A DNA stretch of 6,265 nt from SIO4C1 sp039180385 (GCA_039180385.1 JBCDDJ010000399.1:1-6265), one strand, 5' to 3'. Numbered from the stretch's first letter, positions 1-5,673 are shown. Notes: generated from the letters alone by a model not told the origin. Made by a program: numbers and translations.

Positions 1-432
1 AATGCCATAGTGATGAGTTTGTTGATGGCAATCCAGTGGGCGTTTGTAAATGTCCTTGAGATCGCCATGATTTTGACAGCACTCACAATGCCATTGGCTG
101 TAGCACTCACGATATTACCTTATCCGACTAAGGCATTAATCACTTGGTTGATTGGTTTTGTTAGCCTTGGGCTGTGTCAGTTTTACTACAACGTCATAAT
201 GGGTGTGATAGCGGTTACAATCACAAACTCAAACGCTATTGATGTAAATGGCTACATGGTTATCTTGGCTGTGTTAGGCCCAGTGTTGGCAGTAGCAATG
301 GCGGCTGGTGGAGGAATTGCAATATTCAATATCATTGCGGGCGGCAGTGCTACTGCAGTGTTAGCTATAGGGTCCACAGTTGTTTCTGGTGGGGCAGGGG
401 CAGGGGCAGCAATGAAGGCTTCAAGTAAATAG
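1..432 (+). CDS. C-terminal part of a polytopic membrane protein, possibly VirB6/TrbL-like conjugation channel component
   Basis: The frame is open from the first base, so the true start lies upstream; the GTG/ATG codons at 10-15 are probably internal. About 143 residues are visible, ending at TAG 430-432. Nearly all of it is hydrophobic. There is one long apolar stretch over the first ~35 residues, a second around 'ITWLIGFVSLGLCQFYYN', and a third around 'VILAVLGPVLAVAMAAGGG', followed by a Gly/Ala/Ser-rich tail. Several membrane spans ending in a glycine-rich C-terminus are seen in VirB6/TrbL-type inner-membrane components of type IV secretion systems. The relaxase genes nearby make that role plausible. 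No signature motif proves it; another polytopic plasmid membrane protein is possible. The membrane nature is clear, the specific family is inferred. Confidence 0.6.
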   Translation, partial: NAIVMSLLMAIQWAFVNVLEIAMILTALTMPLAVALTILPYPTKALITWLIGFVSLGLCQFYYNVIMGVIAVTITNSNAIDVNGYMVILAVLGPVLAVAMAAGGGIAIFNIIAGGSATAVLAIGSTVVSGGAGAGAAMKASSK

Positions 433-434
433 CT

Positions 435-992
435 CTAGCCTCGGGGAATAAAAGTACAATCGTCTCTTGAGCAGTAGTATAAAAGATTCCACTCGGCCAT
501 CTGTTTGTGCCAGAGTGGAATGAGCTTGGATCGATGTGTGTGAACTTGTTGGAATAAAGCAAAGTAATAAATGGCAAGATTTATTAGTATAGGAGCAAAA
601 AAAACTATGGTTCCGTAAGTTAGGACAAGAGAAGGAGATCCGACCAAGATAGATAAGACACCAAGAGTAAGCAATAAGATCTTGTAACTTTTTTTAATTG
701 GTGCAAACCAAGCAATGAATGATGCGAGGTGAAGAACGAGAAAAGGAATTAGAAACCAAATCCAATGAGGCCGCTTAGGCATGGATGGAGGTGCTAGCTG
801 AGCCGCTAGCATAGTTTGAGAACTGCCGTAGGTGGTTGTGCTTCCAGAGACAGCAATGAGTTCACCGTCAAGCGAATAACCAAAACCATTTGCTCGGCCA
901 GTATGAGAACTATTGGAAGTTCCATTCGCATAAATAGCGCTAACCTTTTGAATCTGATCAGCTCTTTTACATTTGGGGCAGGTGATGGTCAT
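435..992 (-). CDS. Zinc-ribbon membrane protein of unknown function
   Basis: 185 residues. The start is ATG at 990-992 on the minus strand, preceded by AGGAG (999-1003) six bases upstream. The N-terminus carries a zinc-knuckle pair CPKC (C5, C8). A second pair, C174 and C179 (CSRDDC), lies in the last dozen residues, so the two ends could form a split zinc ribbon. Between them are a Gly/Ser/Thr-rich segment (about 23-60), a Pro-rich 'LAPPSMP' stretch (66-72) and three likely membrane segments (about 78-98, 104-124, 125-147). Both Cys pairs would then lie on opposite sides of an odd number of spans, unless one hydrophobic stretch is re-entrant, which is a topological puzzle. I recall similar uncharacterised proteins in cyanobacteria but know no function. 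The gene ends 2 bp from the convergent gene at 1-432. Nothing ties it to conjugation beyond position. Confidence 0.8.
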   Translation of the reverse strand: MTITCPKCKRADQIQKVSAIYANGTSNSSHTGRANGFGYSLDGELIAVSGSTTTYGSSQTMLAAQLAPPSMPKRPHWIWFLIPFLVLHLASFIAWFAPIKKSYKILLLTLGVLSILVGSPSLVLTYGTIVFFAPILINLAIYYFALFQQVHTHRSKLIPLWHKQMAEWNLLYYCSRDDCTFIPRG

Positions 993-1290
993 GGCAAGCT
1001 CCTGATGAGTATCAAGCGATCAGACAATGATAGCTGAAAGATTTTCGGATTGGTTGCAATATTCTTGCTACGCGAATTAATATAAGAATGATGAGAATAT
1101 ATTCACGTTCAGCCGAGAAGAGGTTGGTCATCGAAGAACCTAAAGATAGTTCCAGTGATCGAACTCTTTTACCTATCCAAGTGTTGCTTAGATTTAGGAA
1201 TAGATGAAATGCTCCCGAATTATTAATCGGTGGCATGGATATATTCTTGAATCGAGTGGCACTTTTTCGTTTGTGAGAAAGGTGTGATAT
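993..1290. other. Intergenic stretch without convincing gene
   Basis: About 300 bp between two minus-strand genes. It includes the ribosome-binding site of the gene ending at 992. Otherwise I see no credible ORF: the one 74-codon minus frame (1012-1236) lacks a Shine-Dalgarno sequence and has no recognisable protein character. I see no strong hairpin followed by a T-run. The AT-rich part around 1070-1110 could hold the promoter of the zinc-ribbon gene, but I cannot assign hexamers with confidence. Confidence 0.5.
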
Positions 1291-1536
1291 CTAAAGCGTG
1301 AACATCACAATGACAACGATCAGCGACTTAAAGCCCCAATGGATAGATGATTTTGGTGAAATAACCCAGGCCAGAATAGCGTATATTAAAGCCTGAAGCC
1401 ACGAGCCCAGAAAGTCTTCTTTCAGGATGAGGGGTGAGATCGCAAATATCAGACTGAACAATCCGAATACCGCAGTGAGAATCCAGCTGAGGAAATTATG
1501 GAGCTTTGCAATCCTATCGTTTGGCTGTTTAGTCAT
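1291..1536 (-). CDS. Small membrane protein of unknown function
   Basis: 81 residues, ATG at 1534-1536 on the minus strand. AAGGA lies about four bases upstream of the start, a short but usable spacing. After a polar N-terminus (about 11 residues) come a hydrophobic segment at about 14-38, a second at about 45-60 ('LQALIYAILAWVIS') and a third at the very C-terminus (about 68-81, ending VVIVMFTL), so two or three membrane spans. I do not recognise the family. It is divergent from the gene starting at 1576, with only 39 bp between them, so both promoters must lie in or overlap that short gap and the coding ends. It could be a membrane accessory of plasmid transfer or entry exclusion, or an unrelated passenger gene; nothing in the sequence decides this. 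Confidence 0.6.
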   Translation of the reverse strand: MTKQPNDRIAKLHNFLSWILTAVFGLFSLIFAISPLILKEDFLGSWLQALIYAILAWVISPKSSIHWGFKSLIVVIVMFTL

Positions 1537-1575
1537 GGAGTTCCTTTTTTGATAACCTGCCTTTAAACTAGGCTA

Positions 1576-1941
1576 ATGCAAGTCCCAAATAAAACTCAAA
1601 CTATGAGTAGAATGATCCCTCGCGAAAAAATCAATGGGGCTAAGCAGCGGCTTTCGGTTTTGGCTAAAGAAGGGCCGCAGCTCTGTAGCTTAAAGGAAGC
1701 GATTGGAGAGCTGGCACCAAGCATTGAAGACGCAAGAAGAAAAGGAATTCAATGGTCGAGGATCGTGGAGACTGTCAACGATGCGTTAGGGGAAGGATGG
1801 CAAATGAGTGAGCGCACTATCCGGCAATATTATGGCGAGTCAGATTATAAGAAAAAAGCGAAGGCTAAAAAAGCAAAGGTTAAAGTGACTCACTCTCCAG
1901 GCTCTAAATCTGTCCGTAATAATGGCTCTAAAGTTGTTTGA
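1576..1941 (+). CDS. Small basic DNA-binding-type protein (TraK/StbA-like), paralogue of the protein at 3672-4133
   Basis: 121 residues from ATG 1576; ATG codons at 1603 and 1612 are alternative starts because only a poorly spaced AGG (1570-1572) precedes the first. Residues about 22-86 align with the protein encoded at 3672-4133 with a single one-residue gap and roughly half identical positions by eye. Shared landmarks are 'GPQ..SLK.A' (33-41), 'P.IE.ARR' (48-55), W60, and an invariant SERTIRQYY (78-86). That last element has the look of a recognition helix following a W-x-x-I helix. The tail is a lysine/alanine stretch (about 92-104), suited to non-specific DNA contact. By analogy with IncP TraK and R388 StbA, it probably binds repeats near oriT. 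Unlike its paralogue, it stands alone, convergent with the relaxase gene, whose 3' end it overlaps by 52 bp, and no repeat array is visible upstream of it. Confidence 0.75.
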   Translation: MQVPNKTQTMSRMIPREKINGAKQRLSVLAKEGPQLCSLKEAIGELAPSIEDARRKGIQWSRIVETVNDALGEGWQMSERTIRQYYGESDYKKKAKAKKAKVKVTHSPGSKSVRNNGSKVV

Positions 1942-2813
1942 GCTTCCATTGCAGTGAGTAATTCATGGCATTCAGCACTACCGATTGAGTCTAATTGTCT
2001 GAGAATGTCCTCATGCCGCGCCGGGTCATAGGAAAGGCCCAGATGCTTTTGGAGGCCCCCAAAGGAGTAAGCCGCCCCCAGTTTGTAGCCAGCAAAAGCA
2101 ATACCGTCGATAGCGTAGCTAATCCCTTTAATGCTGCCGGTGGGGGGATGGAGGGTGATCGAGATATCAGGCCGGAGCGCTTTGAGTCGCAGTAGGAGCG
2201 CAGGCAGTGAGGCAGCGTGTTCGGCGGCCTGGTCAATGGCATTCCATAGTTTTTCCTTGGGTGGAGCCTTCCCAGTTTGGCGCTTCAATCGATACTCGCC
2301 TGTGGTTAAATTCTTCCGCTCTCGGCGTGGTTTTCTGGGGGCTTTAACGAGATTGAAATATCTTTCTAGAGCCTGTACTGCCCGCTGAAGTCTGTAGTAG
2401 TTGTAGCTGTCATCCACCCACTGGCCGTTATTGTCAACAGCAACCGTGACGACATGCCAATGATGAACATCGTTACGATCTTCCTGGTCGTGGTGCTGTA
2501 CAGCAAAGTAGGGGCACTGCTGATGTCCCATACAGACCAATAAGCCTTTTGATATATCGGTTATCTGGGAGGGGGTCACCACTTCGCCCGGAGGCAGGCT
2601 GATTGAATAATGTACAGTGGTGCGTTTGACCTTCCGGTTGAGCGAGGCGACTTGATGAAGCTCACGGGTCAATTGCTCAGGGGATGCGCCGATCAGGTTG
2701 GTTGTGCTGATGCTCTCTCGATATTCAATATCAGGCTGCTTTTGCTTTTTTCTATCCAGGACATAGCGCACTAACTTAGAAGGGTCAGTCCCCTTCATAA
2801 CCTTAATCATCAT
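1890..2813 (-). CDS. Relaxase (MobA/VirD2-type, short mobilization nuclease)
   Basis: Nicks one strand at oriT and becomes covalently linked to the 5' end through a tyrosine, piloting the strand into the recipient. From ATG 2811-2813 it has 307 residues. I prefer this start because AAAGG lies about 8 bases upstream and because the motif-I region conventionally begins the protein; an upstream TTG at 2841-2843 would add 10 residues, and ATG 2808-2810 would remove one. Motif I: 'MKGTDPSKLVRYVLD' with Y17 as candidate catalytic tyrosine. Motif III: H107/H108-D109 followed by H118-W-H120, the metal-binding His triad of the relaxase family. 'AYSFGGLQKHLGLSYDP' (248-264) is a C-terminal element also seen in related relaxases. 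There is no helicase or primase extension. The start overlaps the end of the MobC-like gene by 11 bp, indicating translational coupling; the stop lies 52 bp inside the convergent gene. Confidence 0.9.
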   Translation of the reverse strand: MMIKVMKGTDPSKLVRYVLDRKKQKQPDIEYRESISTTNLIGASPEQLTRELHQVASLNRKVKRTTVHYSISLPPGEVVTPSQITDISKGLLVCMGHQQCPYFAVQHHDQEDRNDVHHWHVVTVAVDNNGQWVDDSYNYYRLQRAVQALERYFNLVKAPRKPRRERKNLTTGEYRLKRQTGKAPPKEKLWNAIDQAAEHAASLPALLLRLKALRPDISITLHPPTGSIKGISYAIDGIAFAGYKLGAAYSFGGLQKHLGLSYDPARHEDILRQLDSIGSAECHELLTAMEAQTTLEPLLRTDLEPGE

Positions 2814-3273
2814 GGTTAGAGCCTTTGTAAACTTCTTGGTCAACCTCTTCTTTGAGAGCTACTAAGTCTGGATGCATGAGCTGCCAGAATGCTTGGTTTA
2901 AATCTTGGTAGGTAACGTGAGCGTCAACCCCTTCAAAGGTGATCGCTCGGCGGGCTTCTAGTAGACTGATGGCAAATTGCTCCAATCGCTGTTTACCTTC
3001 TGGTTGGACGAGGTCTTCAGCCGAGATCTTTTGGATGAGTTCATATAGGTACTGTAGAAGCTCATTAGCCTGAACATTCAACTGTAGTTTTGCACCAGGC
3101 GCTTGAGCAGCTTGATAGAGCCCTCTGGATACGACAGAGGTTCCCCTTAATCCCAGTTCACGCAGATAGGTAGATGTCTTCATCCCGGCAGCGGCGGCGT
3201 TGGCTTGGATGACGTTTTTTTCGGTTACAGAGCAGCACAATTTGATCAGTTGATCTTGTTTGTCAGTGGACAT
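2803..3273 (-). CDS. MobC/TraJ-like relaxosome accessory protein (ribbon-helix-helix type)
   Basis: 156 residues, ATG at 3271-3273 on the minus strand with GAGG (3282-3285) eight bases upstream. The N-terminal part (about 9-42) reads as a short strand (IKLCCSV), then 'TEKNVIQANAAAAGMKTSTYLRELGLRG'-type helices, matching the pattern of MobC-family ribbon-helix-helix DNA-binding domains (T-E-x-E/N...A...G...S.YLR...L). The remainder is predicted helical, including 'LLQYLYELIQKI' (72-83), probably for dimerisation or relaxase contact. Proteins of this kind bind next to nic, bend or melt the DNA and recruit the relaxase. It is first in a two-gene operon and overlaps the relaxase start, fixing their stoichiometry. 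The palindromes at 3312-3360 lie just upstream and are candidate binding or operator sites. A direct family assignment needs a profile search. Confidence 0.8.
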   Translation of the reverse strand: MSTDKQDQLIKLCCSVTEKNVIQANAAAAGMKTSTYLRELGLRGTSVVSRGLYQAAQAPGAKLQLNVQANELLQYLYELIQKISAEDLVQPEGKQRLEQFAISLLEARRAITFEGVDAHVTYQDLNQAFWQLMHPDLVALKEEVDQEVYKGSNHDD

Positions 3274-3311
3274 TATTTAACCTCGTTTGACCTCAGTATC
3301 GACATCTTCAT

Positions 3312-3329
3312 CAGCTATGGCCATAGCTG
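3312..3329. promoter_or_regulatory. 18-bp perfect palindrome, probable operator or relaxosome-protein binding site
   Basis: CAGCTATGGCCATAGCTG is perfectly self-complementary with no spacer. It lies 39 bp upstream of the MobC-like start codon. Without a loop it is a better dimeric-protein binding site than a transcript hairpin, and there is no T-run after it. The natural candidate ligand is the ribbon-helix-helix MobC-like protein, autoregulating its operon and/or marking oriT. Confidence 0.55.
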
Positions 3330-3340
3330 CCATAACTTGC

Positions 3341-3360
3341 TATCGCCAACATTGACGATA
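3341..3360. promoter_or_regulatory. 20-bp near-perfect inverted repeat
   Basis: Arms TATCGCCAA (3341-3349) and TTGACGATA (3352-3360) pair at 8 of 9 positions around a 2-bp centre. It sits 11 bp from the 18-bp palindrome, about three helical turns centre to centre (roughly 30 bp), so two dimers could bind on the same face. The right arm overlaps a TTGACG hexamer that could be a plus-strand -35 element. Confidence 0.45.
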
Positions 3361-3550
3361 AAAATGGCAATTATTTTGATAGTGACTCGGTGATTTTTGG
3401 GGTAGCTTCTTTAGTGAAGATGCTGCATTTAAATAGTAATCCACAACAAAGTTATTTGGGAACTTAAGAAAAGAGAGTTGGCAACCTCGCAAAAGCCTTG
3501 ATCGTATTCAGGGAAAGCCGTTGGGCAGAGGAATTCAAGTAGAAAGAAAT

Positions 3551-3606
3551 CTTTTTTACATCCTTTTTTACATTTTTTACATCGTTTTTTACATCGTTTT
3601 TACATT
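3551..3606 (+). repeat. Five tandem T5-6ACAT direct repeats (iteron-like array)
   Basis: TTTTTTACAT occurs exactly at 3552-3561, 3564-3573, 3573-3582 (sharing one base with the previous copy) and 3585-3594, with a fifth copy one T shorter at 3597-3605. The ACAT cores start at 3558, 3570, 3579, 3591 and 3602, so the period is 9-12 bp, close to one helical turn. The array ends 66 bp before the start of the gene at 3672. R388 StbA binds sets of five ~11-bp direct repeats in oriT next to its own gene, so the protein at 3672-4133 is the obvious candidate ligand. Each unit contains TTTACA, close to a -35 hexamer, so binding might also repress the downstream operon. Confidence 0.8.
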
Positions 3607-3671
3607 CTTCGGGTAGGGTAGGAATTATGGCTTGGCATGGAATAGATGAAAGGTAGACAAAGATTTGATCC

Positions 3672-4133
3672 GTGGCTAGTAATATCTCTCACAAGAAACT
3701 TAATAGCGTAGAGCAACAGCTCGCAGAATTAGCTGAAGCTGGGCCGCAATCCTTTAGTTTGAAAGCAGCAGTTGAAAAGCTAATGCCCACAATTGAAGCA
3801 GCAAGAAGAAGAAAGGTACGATGGCCGCAAATCGCAAAGATTATTAACAAGGCTTTGGGTAATCAGCAAACCTCTGAGCGAACGATTCGTCAATACTATT
3901 ATGCATTTCGCAACTCATCGAAGGGCCACAAATTAGAAGGGGAGGAGTCGAGGTTGGTGATCTTGGGGTCACAGACAGGGAGGCCGACGACCGATGATGA
4001 AAGCGTTACTGATAGCTCTGTTGCTGTTCTACCTATTGAGCAGACTAAAGAAGCTCAGCCAAGAGTCAAGCAAAAGTCAGCGGCCAAGAAAAGCAGGCGA
4101 TTTACAAAAGATGTCCGACCGAAAAGGAGTTGA
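3672..4133 (+). CDS. DNA-binding-type protein, TraK/StbA-like, first gene of the ATPase operon
   Basis: 153 residues. The start must be the GTG at 3672: a TGA lies two codons upstream in frame and no other early start codon fits. The Shine-Dalgarno is weak (an AAGG at 3649-3653 is too far away), suggesting low or regulated translation. The N-terminal ~76 residues match the protein at 1576-1941: 'GPQSFSLKAAV' (24-34), 'PTIEAARRR' (39-47), W51, and SERTIRQYY (68-76). The last ~75 residues are polar and low complexity, with a basic end (KQKSAAKKSRRFTKDVRPKRS). Position before a ParA-like and a coiled-coil gene, and divergent from the relaxase operon, equals IncP TraK or R388 StbA, both small oriT-binding proteins. 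It probably binds the repeat array just upstream. Similarity to those proteins is by layout and helix pattern, not by demonstrated alignment. Confidence 0.8.
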   Translation: MASNISHKKLNSVEQQLAELAEAGPQSFSLKAAVEKLMPTIEAARRRKVRWPQIAKIINKALGNQQTSERTIRQYYYAFRNSSKGHKLEGEESRLVILGSQTGRPTTDDESVTDSSVAVLPIEQTKEAQPRVKQKSAAKKSRRFTKDVRPKRS

Positions 4134-4137
4134 AATT

Positions 4138-4938
4138 ATGGCTACTGGAAAAGGAAAAAAACGTATAATCCTGGGCCTGGGTGGAAAAGGCGGAACGGGC
4201 AAGACATTGTTTTGCCGTCTGCTCTACTACTGTCTGGTCGATAATGGTCTGAATGTCCTGGGCCTGGACGCTGATATCGAGAACCCAGAGTTTTTTCAAT
4301 ATCATCAAGAAGTCGAGGGCTATGAGGTTCAGCAGCTTGAATTCTTGGAAGTCGGCTATGCCAAAGACTTTTTCACGCAACTGAAGGATGACAACCCGGA
4401 TGCTGCTTTGTTGGACATGCCAGGTGCCAGCAGCGAGGCAACCCGCGACCAGATAGATCGCTTCGGGCTGTTTGATATAGCAGCAGACCTGGGCTATCGG
4501 GTGACGATTGTCGCGGTGCTCAACAATGGCTACCCAGCGATCGCTTCCTTGGCAGCGATGATGGAGCACTGTGGGGAGCAGGCTGACTATGTGGTGGTGC
4601 GCTCAGAACTTTGGAACCAGGGCAGCTTGAACTATAGCCGTTGGGATGACTCAGAGACCCGGCAGCAGTTTAAAGAACTGAAGGGTATCGAAATTAGTAT
4701 GCCGGTGCTGGAAATCAGTACGTTTGATGTGATGCATGAGGCCGCAGTCAGTTTCTTTAAGGTGGCCGAGCTGCCCTACGGGGATCAGTTGTTAGCCGAT
4801 AGCTTTGTCAGCCGGGGTCGGCTTCAAATCCGCCAAGCAGGCTCCTATTTTGGGTTGTCCGAGCCTGAGCGAGATGAGCCAGCTAAGGCTGGTAAAGCCG
4901 GTAAGACTAAAGCTGGAACTGAAACAGTAGCTGCTTAA
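4138..4938 (+). CDS. ParA/MinD-superfamily ATPase (TraL/StbB-like)
   Basis: 266 residues from ATG 4138, which has GGAG (4126-4129) eight bases upstream and lies 4 bp after the previous stop. The longer frame back to 3994 only shadows the upstream gene. A deviant Walker A motif GGKGGTGKT (15-23, signature lysine K17 and P-loop K22), the DAD of Walker A' (D44-A-D46 in 'GLDADIENP') and a Walker B-like 'AALLDMPG' (89-96, D93) place it in the ParA/MinD family. It lacks the N-terminal DNA-binding domain of large ParA proteins. The C-terminal tail (about 247-266) is Ala/Lys/Gly-rich. In IncP plasmids the equivalent gene is traL, in IncQ2 plasmids mobD, and in R388 stbB; roles there are in transfer efficiency and plasmid positioning. 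With the following membrane-anchored protein it may localise plasmid DNA or the relaxosome to the cell envelope. Confidence 0.85.
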   Translation: MATGKGKKRIILGLGGKGGTGKTLFCRLLYYCLVDNGLNVLGLDADIENPEFFQYHQEVEGYEVQQLEFLEVGYAKDFFTQLKDDNPDAALLDMPGASSEATRDQIDRFGLFDIAADLGYRVTIVAVLNNGYPAIASLAAMMEHCGEQADYVVVRSELWNQGSLNYSRWDDSETRQQFKELKGIEISMPVLEISTFDVMHEAAVSFFKVAELPYGDQLLADSFVSRGRLQIRQAGSYFGLSEPERDEPAKAGKAGKTKAGTETVAA

Positions 4939-4956
4939 TCAAGTGAGGGACTGTTA

Positions 4957-5673
4957 ATGGTACGGAGCAATGGTGCCAGAGGGAAGCCAGAAATGTCAGT
5001 CCCGCCATCAGATTTTGAGACCTTAGTGAAAGACTTTGCTGAGATCAAAAGAGTGGTAGGGCTGCTATGGAAATCGAGCGAGGCGTCGCAGCAGTCTGCC
5101 CAGGATGCTGCCAATGAGATCGCAAGGAAAATAGAAGCATGGACCGAAATCAACCAGGCACTGCTACAGCTCCTATCGAGCAAGACGGACCAGGAAGCTC
5201 AGATGATGGAAAACTATGGGATGCTCGTGGACACCTTGCTGCAATTCAGCAGGGGAATGCAAGGCTTGAACGGGCAATTAGCGAGTTTAGAGCAAAGCTC
5301 AACGAGTTTAGGGAATTCCTTGGCGGACAGAGCCTCTTCAGAGAAGGAGTTGAACCAGCAGATATCGAATCTGCGTCAGGGTCTGGACGGACTGATCCAA
5401 TATTTGAAAGAGCACCAGATCCGTGGGGGACAGACCAGGGAGAACCAGACCAACCATTCCAGCCAGTTTCCCAACCTGGCCAGGGGGTTGAACTTTAGCC
5501 CTTCCACAGTTGCTTGCTGGGTTGCCGGTGGGCTCTCAACGTTGACGGTGTTGTTGCTGAGTGGGTGGTACTTTGTCGCTCTGCCTCATGTCAGGGCCAT
5601 CAACGAGCGGGCAGCCTGGTCCCTTCAGAAGCTAGAACGCCTGGAGCAATATTTGGGGATAGAGACTGAATAA
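4957..5673 (+). CDS. Coiled-coil protein with one membrane anchor (TraM-position gene)
   Basis: 238 residues, ATG 4957 with GAGG (4945-4948) eight bases upstream. A long helical, heptad-like region (about 20-152, rich in Leu/Gln/Glu/Ser, for example 'MVDTLLQF', 'LNGQLASLEQSS', 'LNQQISNLRQGLDGLIQYL') is followed by a polar linker (153-180), a single strongly hydrophobic segment (about 184-208, ending GWYFVALP) and a short amphipathic helix (212-238, 'LQKLERLEQYL'). There is no N-terminal signal peptide, so this is a tail-proximal membrane anchor. It occupies the place of IncP TraM / IncQ2 MobE, which are also small helical proteins after the ParA-like gene, but I cannot show homology. A membrane-bound coiled-coil partner for a ParA-type ATPase suggests tethering or positioning of the DNA complex at the membrane. 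It belongs to the same operon, 18 bp after the ATPase stop. Confidence 0.75.
   Translation: MVRSNGARGKPEMSVPPSDFETLVKDFAEIKRVVGLLWKSSEASQQSAQDAANEIARKIEAWTEINQALLQLLSSKTDQEAQMMENYGMLVDTLLQFSRGMQGLNGQLASLEQSSTSLGNSLADRASSEKELNQQISNLRQGLDGLIQYLKEHQIRGGQTRENQTNHSSQFPNLARGLNFSPSTVACWVAGGLSTLTVLLLSGWYFVALPHVRAINERAAWSLQKLERLEQYLGIETE

Larger units (their letters stand above)
3274..3671. other. Divergent intergenic region, candidate oriT and operator region
   Basis: 398 bp without a gene, between the relaxase operon (minus) and the ATPase operon (plus), where oriT lies in IncP-type plasmids. From left to right it holds an 18-bp perfect palindrome (3312-3329), a 20-bp imperfect inverted repeat (3341-3360), a small CTTC-6-GAAG hairpin (3406-3419), an AAGTT-7-AACTT hairpin (3449-3465), the 9-bp palindrome GTTGGCAAC (3477-3485), two AAAGCC(G)TTG copies (3492-3500 and 3514-3523) and the T-rich repeat array (3551-3606). 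A TTGACG / TTTGAT pair with 17-bp spacing (3352-3380) could be a plus-strand promoter, but it starts some 290 bp before the gene. No copy of the IncP nic consensus YATCCTGY is present, so the nick site is unplaced. Confidence 0.5.

Noticed and set aside
1012..1236. 74-codon minus-strand ORF in the gap between the two membrane-protein genes
   Set aside because: No Shine-Dalgarno upstream of its ATG, no recognisable composition or motif, and it overlaps the translation-initiation region of the gene ending at 992; probably chance.
1991..2388. Several overlapping ORFs on both strands within the relaxase gene
   Set aside because: Shadows of a gene with conserved relaxase motifs; Arg/Ser/Pro-rich composition typical of wrong-frame reading.
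2814..2843. Longer relaxase starting at TTG 2841-2843
   Set aside because: Rare start codon, with the whole extension inside the MobC-like gene. ATG 2811-2813 has AAAGG upstream and begins at motif I.
3352..3380. Sigma70-like promoter TTGACG-17-TTTGAT on the plus strand
   Set aside because: Reasonable hexamers, but about 290 bp from the next gene and overlapping an inverted repeat; mentioned under the intergenic region and not called separately.
3551..3606. T-rich repeats as CRISPR or as a rho-independent terminator
   Set aside because: Units are ~10 bp with no spacers, so not CRISPR. There is no GC-rich stem before the T-runs, and the ACAT cores recur regularly, which fits binding sites better.
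3994..4137. Upstream extension of the ParA-like ATPase with a hydrophobic N-terminus resembling a signal peptide
   Set aside because: It lies entirely within the preceding gene in another frame. The ATG at 4138 has a well-placed GGAG and starts directly before the Walker A strand, as the family requires.
4102..4569. 155-codon minus-strand ORF opposite the ATPase gene
   Set aside because: Antisense shadow of a gene with clear Walker motifs; no independent motif or ribosome-binding site.
5139..5498. 119-codon plus-strand ORF inside the coiled-coil gene
   Set aside because: Different frame within a gene that has a good start, coiled coil and membrane segment; its composition is that of an out-of-frame translation.
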